Part shown: one piece after another, positions 12,301 through 27,300 of the stretch
How the letters are laid out: the number at the start of each line of letters is the position of its first letter
Numbering within the stretch: position 1 is the first letter of the stretch
Source: Lycorma delicatula
Taxonomy: Eukaryota > Arthropoda > Insecta > Hemiptera > Fulgoridae
Direction: 5' to 3'
Assembly: GCF_047948215.1 (NCBI RefSeq)
Contig: NC_134461.1
Span: forward strand, 85,060,245 to 85,124,244
Length of the DNA: 64,000 nucleotides
Made by a program: the position numbers and the translations under genes
Notes under the pieces: model-generated
The model's database searches: none
What the model saw: the letters and a program-made list of their open reading frames with translations, nothing else
Told to the model about the DNA's origin: nothing

Positions 12301-15300
12301 ATTGTGCTCCCAAGTTTTCATTGCAGATCATGATTTGATGTAGAAAAAATTCTCCTTCGGCTTGGTAACAACTCAAAACCCTTGGCACACCCCTGGCCAA
12401 TTTCAGTGGCCAATTTCTGACCTTTGGTGAGACAATGAGGGACCCATTGTGCTGCCATTTTTTTAAATTCAATGATTGCCTAAGCACTGTCATAACTTAT
12501 TCCAATCTCAGAAGCAATTTCTGTAATTCTTAATTAAGGGTCGTCCTTGATAAGGCGATGAACCATGAGAATGTTTTCAGCAGTAGCACTTATCCTCGGG
12601 CGACATTGGTGGCCTTCATTTTCAACTAGTTCTTATCCTTCTATAAACTACTTATGCCAATCATACACTTGAGTCTTTTTGTGTTGTCTCCGAACTTTAC
12701 CTGAAGTCTTCTCAAAATTTCAGATGGTTTCACACCCTCTGCCATTAGAAATTTAATAATAACACTAGTGCAACATGCGATGATACCTTCTGCTGTGATA
12801 TTGTGATACTGACTAGAAAAAAGTAGTGAGCTGGCTTTCTAAGAGTAGGATCCCCTTCACACATCCCTATGTAGAACACTGAGAAGCCACGCCCATCTCC
12901 ATTAGCCATGTGTCAACAACAAAAATTCCAGTTTTTATTTGATTTACCCTTGTATCTACACTCACTCACACATATATTCATAAATACACTAGTATATTGT
13001 AGTGTGTTATTGGGCTGATAAAGGGTATTGAGAGATTACACACAATTAGAATTCTTAAAAAAATAAAATAAATAAAAGGAAAAATAATCATTGAAAATTG
13101 TACTTAAAGCAAGATGCCTGATTAAAGGATTTAATGGTAGTTATTAACTCTAGTGTCTTACTACCTACAAAATAAGTAAATTATATGTAACTAACAATAA
13201 TTTTGATTCTATTATGAAATTTACAAACCAAATGAAAATTTATATAATATTTAGAAGTGATTATGGGAGTAGAATTACAATTACAAAATTAATAATGAAC
13301 TTTATATAAGAATTACTTACTTCTATTATTTGTGAAGGAAACCTAGCTTGTATTTTTATCAGTGATTAATGACACCTTGATCCCTGTTCATAGTGAACTT
13401 ATTGAACTTGCAGAGCAGAACACTGTTGCACTCTTATCACAAAGGAGTATGTGCCTGTGAAGCACTCTTCATTTGTTTGCTCAACTGTTATCATCATGCA
13501 TTGATTTTGAATGTTATCACATGCTGGTCCTCAACATTATTATACCCTTGCACCTAGGGCTTGTCTTGACAAACATTGATATATGATCTTGTTCATCTAA
13601 GTGTCAAACATTTTTGTTGAAACCTTCTAGACATTCTTTTCATTATTTCTGCTTGATATTATGTTTTTTATTTTTCTGTTATTAAATTTATTTTTCAATT
13701 TACATTCTTCATTTTCTTTCTCTCTTTCTTCTTCTTGCACTTTCCATTACTAGAAGCTTTTCTGTGCTTCACAATATTTAGATATATATTTATTTTATTA
13801 GTTCTGGCAACTGCTCTACCAAAAGAAGAAAGAAAATATTAACATCAAACAATGAAACTAAACAGTATAATAGTTACCAGAAAATTTAATCACTTTACTC
13901 AAAAAAATTCAACATTTAGTTACAACTTTCTGTCATGATATACACAAGAAAATACATTGGCATTATTGGGATGATGACTGTGAATTGAGTAAAAAATAGA
14001 AAAATGTTGCCTAGATTTTAAATAGCGCTAATTCATTTAGCCATCTTGATCAAATTATAAATAATGTGTAGAGTCAGTTTATTTATATTCTTTCAGCATG
14101 TTGTTTTGATTGTTAATTTCTATACAATAATAAAAGGTTATTATTAAATAAAAAGGTTTGTTGGTAGATAATAAACTTTATGACTTGATATATATGAAAC
14201 ATCTCAGAGATGAGCTATTGTGAAAAAATGTGGATAAAATGAAAACAGATAAAAGCTGTGTTTTATATACCAAGTCCTACTTTTTGCTAAAGTTAAATAA
14301 TTCTGGTTGCACTTTAGATTTAACCAGTTAATTCTGTTGGCATTTTTTGGTAATAATCATTGTAGTTAAAATATACTAAAGAAAACCTGTTATATAAAAA
14401 GAGATTGGCAAAAATACATTTCATTTATTTGTATAAAAAAATATTGTGCACAATTATAAAGATTATTTTATTGCGATTATTAAACATAAATTTACCAGTA
14501 TAATATTATAAATGTTTTGATATATGACTATGTTACAGGAGGAATTGTGTCAGCTGGTTGTTGCCGTACCAGATTGTGTTTGTCTTGGTCGAGAACCAGA
14601 TTCCCGATTGGGACTGGAACATATGAAATTATTGTTGCTTCTTCTGCTTGGTTGTGCAGTCCAATGTCCCAACAAGCAAACTTTTATTGAGCAGATAAAA
14701 ACATTATCTGTTGACGCACAGCATGCTCTTGTTGACTGTATAAAACAGGTTCAGTATTTTATTAATTAAACTTATAGAAATATACAGTTTGTATACAGAT
14801 ATGAGTCTTGTGATATTTCATATTGTTTGGTCGGAAGAATCACATTTATATCAGGTCATTGGGTTCAAGAAGTGTACATGATGAAGTAGTGTATTCATCC
14901 TAACATAACAAAATAAATTCATCAGATCAATTGAGTTCTAGTAATAACGGAGAATTTATCATTTCAAATCATTCAGTATTCGCTATATTCATTTAATCTA
15001 TATGTTTAGTGTTCTTGTTCTAACTTTTTTTAAATTGTTGAACCTTTTCTTCTGGCTCAGATCAAGGTAATGGTTCTGTCATGCTATTGAAGGTGTCATA
15101 CATGAAGTATTGTATCTTATCACACTTATACATCTTGTATAAACAGTTTTCTTTTCTACATGACTTACCTTTATTTTAAACATGAATGGGAAGCTATCTG
15201 TTAAACAATGACTTTCATTCTTTTGTTTCCATCGGAATTGCCTACAATTACTTCATTTTTTCTGTGCTTGGTAGAAATTTTTCTTAAATTTTCTCTCTGA

Positions 15301-18300
15301 CATTTTGAACTAGTCTCTAATTTACTTCACTATTGAACCATGTCGTTTATTTTTTCAACAATTATGTCTAATAGAAACTGTAGCCAAATAATAATAATAG
15401 GCAACTTGATGTAAGGTTGTATTGTCACTGCCAACAATGAACTAACTTTTTTTTTTGTTTACATTTTTTCTTTAATAAAAATTATTAATTTATGGGCTTC
15501 TACTTCTTGATAGGACAAGAAATAAACAAAAAAAAATATTGCCGGAAAAAATTAGAGATATAATTGTCAGTATTACAGGCACATGTGAGTTCCAAACGTC
15601 CTAATCATCTTTAATTCAGACTCTATCCTCAATAAAAAAAAAAAGAAGTAGCAGAAATCCTCCAAAAGGGTTGAAGGCTTCCATCAGTGTAGTTTTGATG
15701 TTATATAAAAAACAACATAAAGAAGTTTATTTAATAGATGACAATTTTTAATATAGTACTATTAGGTATAAAAAGTCGCAAAAAGTTAATAAATGCTGAA
15801 ATTTAATGCTAAATTTTTAATTTCTTTTTTAGGTGACTGAAAGCCAAGAAATTGTTTTAACCCAGGAGGGTTGTGAAAGTATCCCACCTGATTTAATGTT
15901 AAATCATATTAGAAGACTTGTTAAAGAACGTGACCGTTATCTTCAGGTATTTTATATGAATGTATGAAGTTAAGCTTAATGTATTTTATTTAATTTAGTT
16001 ATTTTTTTTTTCTTTTCTTCTTTGTTACTTAGCATTTTCTTAATGAACTATTATTGCTATTACTACATTGGTAAATTTACTGCATAGCTGTATGTATAAT
16101 TAAATTATAAATAATTATTAAAATAATATAGATAAATGTAAGTTTTTTGTTCCTTTATAAATTTTTAATATTATACAAGTATATTGTAAATCACCTGTAG
16201 TATTATTTATAGATAGTAACTATGAATGCAATGTATGAGATAAGCAGAAGGAACCAAAAATATACAGTCTTTAACATTTTGGTCTCTTATCTAATAATTT
16301 TCTTTCTCATTCGTTATCTAAAACAGTAGTTTTCTTTTGTGTGATAAGTTGACCGATTTTACAATAATCCATTGACAGCAATGAATTGGCCACATCTTTA
16401 TTTACCCATAACAGAACTTCGGTAGTGCATCACAAAAGTGCTCATGTGTTTATATTATACGGTAATGATTGTAGGCAACCTTATATGAGAAAATCACTCC
16501 CAATGATATAACCATTTTCAAGAAAAACAGACATTCCATGCCAGTTTACTAGGGAAAGTGATGAGTAAAGTGGTTTGCTGTTGCTTTCTTCACTGCGCTA
16601 TATACAAGGGTGGGCTGACAAGTCTCCAGCCTGATATAGAAATGGCACCAGCAGGTCTAACATCTTACTAGCATTCTATAATACTATCCTTCACTAGCGT
16701 ATGTATGTAATTTCAGGTCAATATCTTGGTTAGTATATGTTTGATAGCATTTGAAGTGAGACACACCTTTGTTATTCTCACAAAAATGGAAAAATTGGAA
16801 AAACGTGTGGTTATAAAATACTTCCATTTGAAAGATTATTAATGCCATTTCAAATCAAAGAATAAATGGATTCAGCACTAGAAGTCTCTTCTCCATAATA
16901 TTTAACAATAAAAAACTGGATTTCTGAATTTAAAAATGGTCATAAGAGCACTGAGGACAAACCACACTCTGGATGCTCTGCTGAGGTGACAACTCCTGAA
17001 ATAGTAGAAAAGATCCATAAAATCATGCTGGAAGACCACAGATTAAAAATGTGTGAGATAGCTGAGACTGTTAAAAATATTAAAAGAACGTCTAGGTTAT
17101 ATTTTACATAATTTTTTGGACATGGAGAAGCTCTGCACAAGGTGGATGTCATGTTGGCAGAAGTTGCAATGGAAAACTGTTTCAGGCGTGAATTTGGCAT
17201 TCTACAAGCAGAACCACACTGAATTTTTGCGTCGATTCATAATTGGGGATAAGATTTGAGTCCAACACTACACTCCTTAAAGTAAACGACAGTCAAAGCA
17301 GTGGACAGGGACAGATGACCAACCCTAAAGTAGGCAAAGACAACTTTGTCAGCGAACAAGGGTATGGCGACTGTTTTCTGGCATGCTAAAGGGTTTATCT
17401 TTATTGATTACCTTGAAAAGGGTAAAACTATCATTGGAGAGTACTATGCAAACTTATTGTAGCATTTGAACGGCGAAGTTAAAAAAGACCACATCTAGCG
17501 AGAAAAAAATGTTGTTTCACCATGAAAATTCACCAGCACATTCATCAGTTGTCATAGTGGCTAAAATCAACAACTGAAGTTGGAATTGCTTGCTGATCTG
17601 GCTTATTTGTCAGATTTAGCACCAAGCAACTACACCTATTTCCTAACCTCAAAAAATGGCTTGGTGGACAACAATTTAAGAGCAACAAGAAGTTATTGAT
17701 GCTGTATACAAATAATTTTGAGGAGTTTGACGAATCGTATTATAAAAATGGTATAACTAAATTAGAGGACTGGTATGAAAAATGCATTAGTCTTTGTAGA
17801 GATTATACTGAAAAATAAAACTAAAAAAACCCCAAAAAATGTTGTTTTCTTTATCAAGCTGGAAACTTATCAGCCCACCCTCATGCATGGTTCATATCAG
17901 TAGACACAGGTGTGTGAAATGTAGATAATATTCAGCTCTATAGTGCCACAACTGTGATCACTATAAGGACTGGCAGTATACTTGATATCATTACTGTGAG
18001 AAAAAGCAACTCACTGGTTCTTCTTGTATCTCGGATGCTTTATATATCATCCACCACAAGAAAGAATGGGATATACAGTGTAAAGTTACAGATTAGCTAT
18101 CTATTTTGGTTTTCTTTATGTAGTTCTATCAATTTTCAACAGATCTTGTGGGCTTATCTTTGCACAGCAAGGTGTTTTATTTGTCATGTAGATTTTATGG
18201 TTTGTATTAAAGAAATTGAAATGTCACACAATCATCAGAGAACACAATGTTCTTTTTATTGTTTGCCTTCAGAAAACGTTCAGGCAATAACTGACATGCA

Positions 18301-21300
18301 TAAACACGTCAATGAAGATCATTGTCACTCAACTCATTAACTGTGGTTGTAAAAAAACATTTAACTTTCAAGTCCTTCCGCATAAGGTCTTGCATTATCG
18401 ATCTTGGAATGCCTAACTCTGCAGAATGTTTGTGCATTGATTTCATCAGTAATCATTGAATTGATGCCTCCACAGCAGCTCACATTCAGCTTGAGGGCTT
18501 AGCTTCCTACTGCTTGGTGCATCAAGAACACTTACTGTTGAAAAACCCTTCTCCCATGTCGGTAATGTTTGTCATAATGGTGATGATTTTCCAAAACGCA
18601 CAGAAGTTATTCATAATGTTCTCTAATGTTACCAGTGCGTGGTCATTCATGGCTCCATACACATGCTAACAAACGCATGCTCTTTGACAGGGAATGCACT
18701 CATATCCACCATTGTTCCAGATCCAACTGTGACTAAGGTCATCCCACCACGAATGAGCATACCAGACGATCCACAACACAGTTTATTCTCCCTGCCTTTT
18801 CCAGCAGCATTGAACAATGTCAACGATGAGAATTGGCAGCAGTAGAGCTCGATTAAGCTGAATTTATTACAGTGTAAAGGGACATCCCGCCCAACCCATA
18901 GAAATAATTTAAGTAATTGTTATAGTAGATTAAGTATCACCATTGTTAAATAATTGACATTCTGAGAACAAAAAATCAAACAATTGATAAAAATGTTTAG
19001 AACTTATTAAAATAAAAATTATCTGCTGTACTGAAGTTTTTAAAACTGATAAAATATATTTGTTGTCGTAGAGGATATTTTATCTTAAAATAATAATAAT
19101 GAAAACTTTGCAGAAGTTTTCTATCAAATGCGTAATTTATTTATGTATCACTGTTAAAAATCAGAGATAATTGGATAAAAATATGAATTATACAAAAGAA
19201 TTATTCAAAACTGCAAAGAAAATTGACTATTTAGAAGTTAACTGGATAATTATCTGTTAACATCCAAGTGCAAAACGATTTTGCATTTAAAAAATTTATC
19301 TCAAAATTTTGAAAATTCATTTTGATGAAGTATTTTATCTGCATTTCAACAGAACAGTTTAAATTAGTTTTTATATATCTGAGATTACAATAACAAATAT
19401 GCAGTAAAGAAACAGTTTTTTGAGAGCGTGAACTAAAATAATTATGTGGCAGACAGGGAAGGCAGCGTGGGCTGTAAATGAATGCATTTTATTAAATGTT
19501 ACTTTTCCCCATATTGCTTGTGCATGAAAGAGTATTTATAATTTTTTCCCAAACTGTTTACATGTCTGAAACATTTACTAAATGAAATTATAAAAACTTA
19601 AATTTAATTTATTTAAAAGAAATAATTTATTGGTACAATTCATATATTATAGTACGGAAATTAAAAATTTTATTTTTAATAATCATGTTAAAGAAAATTA
19701 TATATACGATAATAAATGATTATAAGAAAAATTGCATTAGATTAAGTTTATAAGTAGATCATTTATTATTTTTTCAAAAATCAAATAAATTATGTTAGTT
19801 TATTGTTGTTGATTATTTTAGTACTGGGCCAGTCAAGATGACAGGAAACTGGTCAGTAATGTTTCTTCTGGTTCATGTGGTGGTGTTGGTGGCAACAGCT
19901 CTGGTTCAGATGGTAGTGGCTCTGTAAACAGAAACAGTTCTGGTGGTCAATCTCATGGTACTGGTGGAGGGGGTGGGGCTGCTGCTGAAAATCAACATCT
20001 TGCTGTAGAATTAGCTGACTGGAAAGCTAGATTGAGGAAATTAAGACAAGAACTGTATGTTTATATTTTTTTTATTTTATGTTTATTCCATAAAAGAATT
20101 GTTTCTCATAGTAAAATAATTTGTAGATTTACAGTCATTTTTAACTGATCTTATATCCTATATTTACAACTGAAAGCAAAATAGTTGTTTTGTATTTTTG
20201 TAGTAGTTTGGTTGTTTTGTTATTATAATTTTGGATTAGTTCACGCTACAAATTTTATGCTTTATTACATATTAGTATTAAATTTCTGATTCTTAATGCA
20301 AATAAAGATAATTTTCCTTCAGAGTAGGTTATTTTAATTATAATTACTATGTTATGAATTAAAACAAAATAAATAGTTAAAATGTTTCAGATTCTTAGAT
20401 TCTTACTACTACATCCCTTCATACTTTAATATTATATTATAAGTGTGATCATATTTAGTGATGAATATGCACTTATGAATGAAACCAGGTTAGAAACGGG
20501 ACAAGTTTTCTTGAAAGGAAATTTAAGGTTGAAAATCAGCATTGTTCTGATTTATTCAAGATCTTAAAGAGTTTTCCCTTCTTCCAAGATTTCTTTTACA
20601 ATTTTTTGCCTTCAAAGATTTTTCAAGGTCCAAGATATACAGTTTTTTAATAATTTGATCATTTTTATTTAAGATTTATTTTTGTTTTTATTTACAAAGG
20701 TCATACAGAATCGGAAGAATTTTGTTTATAAGAATATCTCATAATAAGTATAAGTCCTTACTGCAAAACTTGAAAATAGATTTTTGAAGATAAAAATGAT
20801 TTCTTTATTGAGATGTGAGTGTATTATAAAGAATGACAGTCGTTTCTATTTCTGTCATCATAGACATTTTCTATCATTTCTTTTAATTAATCTCCGACAA
20901 GTATTTATTTCTTTCAACTTAGTTCAACGTGAATATGAGTGGAACGCTTGCGTATAATGTGATATATTCATAACTGAAAGAAAGAAAATCAATGAAAGTT
21001 TGGAAAAGATCGAGTTATTTTTGTCATTGGCAGATTATTAAATCTGCCAATGACAAAATATGCCATGAAAATAACGTATTTTCATATTATGCCATGAAAT
21101 ATGGCATAATCTGGAATATTTTTATTCTTCCAATAAAAAGAAAATTTACTATCATTAAAAAACTCTGAAATGAAAGGCAATCTTTCAAGAAAGCAGAGTT
21201 TGTGATAACATCATTTAGTGCTGAAAGTTTCCTGGGAAAGAAAAAAAAACATGTGGTATGTGCTATTTAACTTCAGTTAAGATGTTGGAACATTAACATA

Positions 21301-24300
21301 TTGCATGACTTGAGTGTGCTGTCTACGCACACTCTGTCAAAACATGCCAATTAATTATTTGAAATTTATAAACTGTATTTTAGAATTCAGTTTTATTTGC
21401 TAAGTTGTGGTTCATTACTGAATGTAGATGGATTTTTGATTTGTTGCAAACTTAAATCTTGTCCTGTAAATCTAAAATATATGTTGTATTATATAATAGA
21501 GTATTTTTTTTCATCCTATAAAAAAAAATACAAAAAATTTCCTTCTATCTGGAAAAATTGAATTCAATTTGCTTTAAAAAAATAATAGCGCTTTTTTATT
21601 ATTATAACTATTTTTGTACAGTGAGGAGAAATCAGAAGCTTTGGCTGAAACTAGGGAAGAATTAGAACATAATAAAGCTGTAGTTTCAAAACTAAGGACT
21701 GAGGTAATTAAATAAAATAATAATTTATTAATTTGTAAATTCATTGTTATTAACATAGAATTTTTATTAGTTAGCGTTCCATATTTTGTTTAGAGCTATA
21801 GTGTGACATTTTTTTTTATCCATTTATTAATGTAAGTGTATATATTTTGTACAAGTTTTTTTTACTCTTTTTGTAAGTCAATATAAAAACAAAGTTATTT
21901 AGAAGTAGATATAGTATAGTTATGTACAATAATTATATTAACAAATACATTTCAATTTAAACTTTAAAGATTTCATATTGCTGAAATGAAATGTAGAAGG
22001 GACTGAAATAATAAAAGCTGTGAGTATAGTGTTTTCTCCTATTTTGTATGCTGTATGGAAGAAATTTTTATCCTTAAAAGTATGATATATTTTTTTAAGC
22101 TATGGAGGTGCTACAGTTTTGTCAAAAAAAAGGAAACTGAGCTTTTTATATGATATAATTAAGAGATAAAATTTTTTAAAAGTTTGAGTATAATAAAAAA
22201 AAAACTGTTCATAATTCCAGTATATTGCTTCATTTGTCTTTCCATGCTTAAACACTTCGGATATGAAAAAAAGGGGAAATAATGAAGAAGACTGTAGAAT
22301 CTACTTTTTTGTAGTTAGGAATTAGAGGAAATGATTGTGTGTGTGTGTGCACACGTGCGTATGTGATGTAATATAAATGATAAATATTTATAACACATTA
22401 AAATTTTAACATTGTAATGTATTTTTCATATTACTGCTATTAACAATAGCATTAATTTTATTCCTCCTCTCTCCCGTAAGTTAATAGATTAATATTTTTC
22501 TGTTATTCATTTTTTGTGTTTGCTGTTTATCTTAGTTCAAAAAATATGAAGTAAAAATCGCTAAGCCTTTTCAAATCTTTTCACTGTCTTCTGTTTGTAA
22601 TCGTTTATAAAATAATCGATTCGAATAATTAACAGGTAGCTGCATGATCTGTTATTACTAAAATGTTCTCTTTATTGTTTTGTATATATTGTATATTTTT
22701 TCATAATAATTTGTAATTTTATTTTTATTAATTTAAATTAATTATTTTAGATGCAAGACTTAAAACAAGCTGCTAGAGCTGGTAAAGCATACCGAGATGA
22801 AGTGGATGCATTGAGAGAAAGAGCTGAACGCTGTGAGAAACTTGAAAGTGAAGTTGCTAGATATCGTGATAAACTAAGTGATTTAGAATATTATAGATCT
22901 AGAGTAGAAGAACTTAGACAAGATAACAGGTTTGTTGATGATTTTTTTTATTTAATGAAAACATTATTGTTTATAAAACTACACAAAGATTAGTCATTTT
23001 AAGTCATTTACAGGATCATTTTCTTATATTTACATGTTTAGTAATTCAAAATGTGTGTAACATTTTTAAAAAATTCATGAACTCGTCACACAGTTTTAAT
23101 TACTTTAAGGCATAATTAAATACACAATCAATATATTATTATTTACTTTTATTTGCTTCTTTTTAATTTATATATATATATATATATATCAATTATTTGA
23201 GTGTTTTTTTTATTTTTTCTTAAATTATGTTAAAAAGTATTGGTAAAGAAACTAGGTGATGTATGGATGGTGTGGCATAATTAAATTTTGTTAATTTCAT
23301 TTTGCTGAAGTAATTTGAAAAATTATTTAGTTCTACTGGTTCTAACTTATGCTACATGAAATTTATAAATTGTTTGTTCATTAAACTATTAAAATATACA
23401 TAATATTTTTGGTGATGAAAGTTTTCATTTGTGTTGTGTAGATCAGCTTTTAATGGGATTTTCCATAAATCTTTAATTTACTCCTTGACATTTGTACTTT
23501 CTTAACCAAAAATCGTTTTTCTCAAATGTTCAGCTGACTATATAGACTTTGTCCACCTCCATTGTAGCATTAGGTAGTATTTTACCTTTTCATGATTTTC
23601 TTTAAAGTAAATTTTTTACTTTATAATTCATATTCATTTTTTTTTCTAAATAGTATATTAAATTTTGAAGCTTACATATTTAATGATTAATTTTTGATGT
23701 AACATTAATGTTTTTACAGAGTTTTAGAAGAAACAAGAGAGATGTTAGAAGAACAACTTGCAAGAGCAAGAAAGCGTGCAGACCATATGGTGCAACTGGA
23801 GGCAGACATCCTTAAATTTAAACAGACAATCAATGATTTAGCTCTGGTAACTGTATATATAATTATTTTAAACAAAGGTATTTAATAGAAGTATATAAAA
23901 TACACCTCATTTAAAAATATGTTTATTTTTTTATAATTACGTTACTGCTAAAGTTTTTGAGTAGATTTTTTAATCTCATTTGAATAATTTTCCTGTACGA
24001 CCATAATACAGATTATTAAATTCTCTTAAAAAATATAGTTGCCCATAAAATTTTTTATATTTTAAGAAGCTGGGTGGAATAAGGAAATATTGCAAAAAGT
24101 TTGTTTTGAGAAAATGATATTTGAATGTTTGTCAGTGTTCATTTTTCCATACTAACTTATTGTGATATTTTTAGTTGTATTAAAAACAACTTCAGAATTT
24201 TGTTTAAAACACATTTTTATTTATATATTTTTACGTGAAATAAATTTAATTATTACTTAAATTTTTGTTGTAATAATGTTATTAAATATTGCCCTTCTTT

Positions 24301-27300
24301 CATATAGGTCGTGTAAAATAAACAATATACATAATATTCATGGAAAAATAATTTATATTCTTTATAAAAATAAAACTCAAAAAGAAAAAAAATTGAATAA
24401 ACTTTTAATTAAATATTATTTTTACTATTTTTTTTTTTTTTTTGTCTTCAGTCATTTGACTGGTTTGATGCAGCTCTCCAAGATTCCCTATCTAGTGCTA
24501 GTCATTTCATTTCAGTATACCCTCTACATCCTACATCCCTAACAATTTGTTTTACATATTCCAAACGTGGCCTGCCTACACAATTTTTCCCTTCTACCTG
24601 TCCTTCCAATATTAAAGCGACTATTCCAGGATGCTTTAGTATGTGGCCTATAAGTCTGTCTCTTCTTTTAACTATATTTTTCCAAATGCTTCTTTCTTCA
24701 TCTATTTGTTGCAATACCTCTTCATTTGTCACTTTATCCACCCATCTGATTTTTAACATTCTCCTATAGCACTACATTTCAAAAGCTTCTAATCTTTTCT
24801 TCTCAGATACTCCGATTGTCCAAGTTTCACTTCCATATAAAGCGACACTCCAAACATACACTTTCAAAAATCTTTTTCCTGACATTTAAATTCATTTTTG
24901 ATGTAAACAAATTATATTTCTTAGTGAAGGCTCGTTTAGCTTGTGCTATTTGGCATTCTATATCGCTCCTGCTTCGTCTATCTTTAGTAATTCTACTTCC
25001 CAAATAACAAAATTCTTCTACCTTCATAGTCTTTTCTCCTCCTATTTTCACATTCAGCGGTCCATCTTTGTTATTTCTACTACATTTCATTACTTTTGTT
25101 TTGTTTATTTTCATGCGATAGTTCTTGCGTAGGACTTCATCTATGCCGTTCATTGTTTCTTCTAAATCCTTTTTACTCTCGACTAGAATTACTATATCAT
25201 CAGTAAATCGTAGCATCTTTATCTTTTCACCTTGTACTGTTACTCCGAATCTAAATTGTTCTTTAACATCATTAACTGCTAGTTCCATGTAAAGATTAAA
25301 AAGTAACGGAGATAGGGTATATCCTTGTCGGACTCCCTTTCTTATTACGGCTTCTTTCTTATGTTCTTCAATTGTTACTGTTGCTGTTTGGTTCCTGTAC
25401 ATGTTAGCAATTGTTCTTCTATCTCTGTATTTGAACCCTAATTTTTTTTAAATGCTGAACATTTTATTCCAGTCTACGTTATCGAATGCCTTTTCTAGGT
25501 CTATAAACCAAGTATGTTGGTTTGTTTTTCTTTAATCTTCCTTCTACTATTAATCTGAGGCCTAAAATTGCTTCCCTTGTTCCTATACTTTTCCTGATAC
25601 CAAATTGATCTTCTCCTAACATTTCTTCCACTCTCATCTCAATTCTTCTATATAGAATTCTAGTTAAGATTTTTGATGCATGACTAGTTAAACTAATTGT
25701 TCTGTATTCTTCACATTTATCTGCCTCTGCTTTCTTTGGTATCATGACTATAACACTTTTTTTGAAGTCTGACGGAAATTCCCCTTTTTCATAAATATTA
25801 CACACCAGTTTGTATAATCTATTCCCGGTATTTTAGAATAACATTTAATCGAATAAAACATAACACTAACACAACATAATCAATTTATTAAATATATGTA
25901 ATATATTACGGTAATAAATATTTCTTAAGCGTATTAATATAAATAAATGATTGTGTTGTAACGAATAAAAACTGTCGATGTTTCGTTTTACTGTAGTGCC
26001 TTTCATACACACATGCACACACAATACAAGCAACAGACAATACACACAGTTCTCAGTAACCTAACGTTATGTTCGACCAGCGAGCGATTCAATCCCTTCT
26101 CAGTCGGGCGAAAATGGTGTGGGCCAGGACGCCCAGGGTACTCGATGCAAAATTCCCTTTACTATAATATATAATTTCCCTCCGTTCAATGAAATATATC
26201 GTATTTCCTTCATATGTATTCATTTATATTGGATAATAATTAATTTAAAATTCCCTCTACTTTTTAATTGTTAATATTATTATTAATTATATAATTTATT
26301 TACGTTATATTATTCATAAATCGATTTAATTAATATAAATAAATATTTACACTATATTACATTTTCTACGCGGTATATGTTTGAATCTTATTTTTGAAAT
26401 TCCTTTACAACAATTCGTTACGATAAATCTTTTTTCCATATATATATATATTTTTAACTTTTAAAAGATTTTTCAGTTGAAAAACTGACATGAAATATTA
26501 ATTAATTAATTATTAAATAATACTTATTTAATACTTTATTAAATAAAATAAAAACATAAATGTACTAAATAGGGTAATATAAAAATATAACATATTATAT
26601 AAGATCGTGGTTAAATTAAAAAAAAAGAAATAAATTAAAAATACTATAATTTTTTGCAACAGAAAAATAAAAGTATAAAAAATTATTTTTCTACATTTAT
26701 TAATTAAATAATAGCCCAATTGGAGAATGGTATCAATATCATTAGGACTTAAAATTTTTAGGTTATCAATTGTATAATTGTATTTTTTTATTTTTTTTTA
26801 TTTAAAAAAATTACCTTATAAAATAGTTTTAGACAAAATTAGATAATACAAATTTTTCTTCGTGTAAAGAAAAATTAATTACATTAAAATTATTTAATTC
26901 ATGCGAATACAAAGTTATTTTACAACGGTAATTGAGATAAATTTGAAAATAAGATGTAAGTTTTAAAAATTGCTAACAAAAATTTTACTTAAAATCTTAA
27001 TGACCCTTATGAAACTGAATATATCCTAAAACCCTACGCTCAAATAAAGTAAAAAAGCAACAAAAAAGATTGCCATTTCAATTATTAAACAATCATTATC
27101 AGTAAAACATTACGAAAAAGTGCGTATAATACATATTCACACAAATAACAAAAAAAGTTGACAACACAGTTGTAGAACTTTCCTGTCACGGGTCCTTTTT
27201 TCTGATAAATACGACTACAGCAGCTGTACGTCAGTGCTACACTAGCGTTACTTGTGATGAGAAGGGGTACTAAATGACGCAGTGTACCCACTTAGCCACT

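Noticed and set aside
17954..18340. 128-codon + strand open frame
   Set aside because: It is antisense to the transposase relic at 18195-18425 and has no coding features of its own.
21019..21058. microRNA precursor
   Set aside because: The loop is 4 nt and the stem 18 bp; too short for a typical animal pre-miRNA, and nothing else supports it.
22751..22993. Independent 80-codon gene starting with ATG
   Set aside because: It is Girdin exon 8: preceded by a splice acceptor, left by a GT donor at 22930, and homologous to the middle of the protein.
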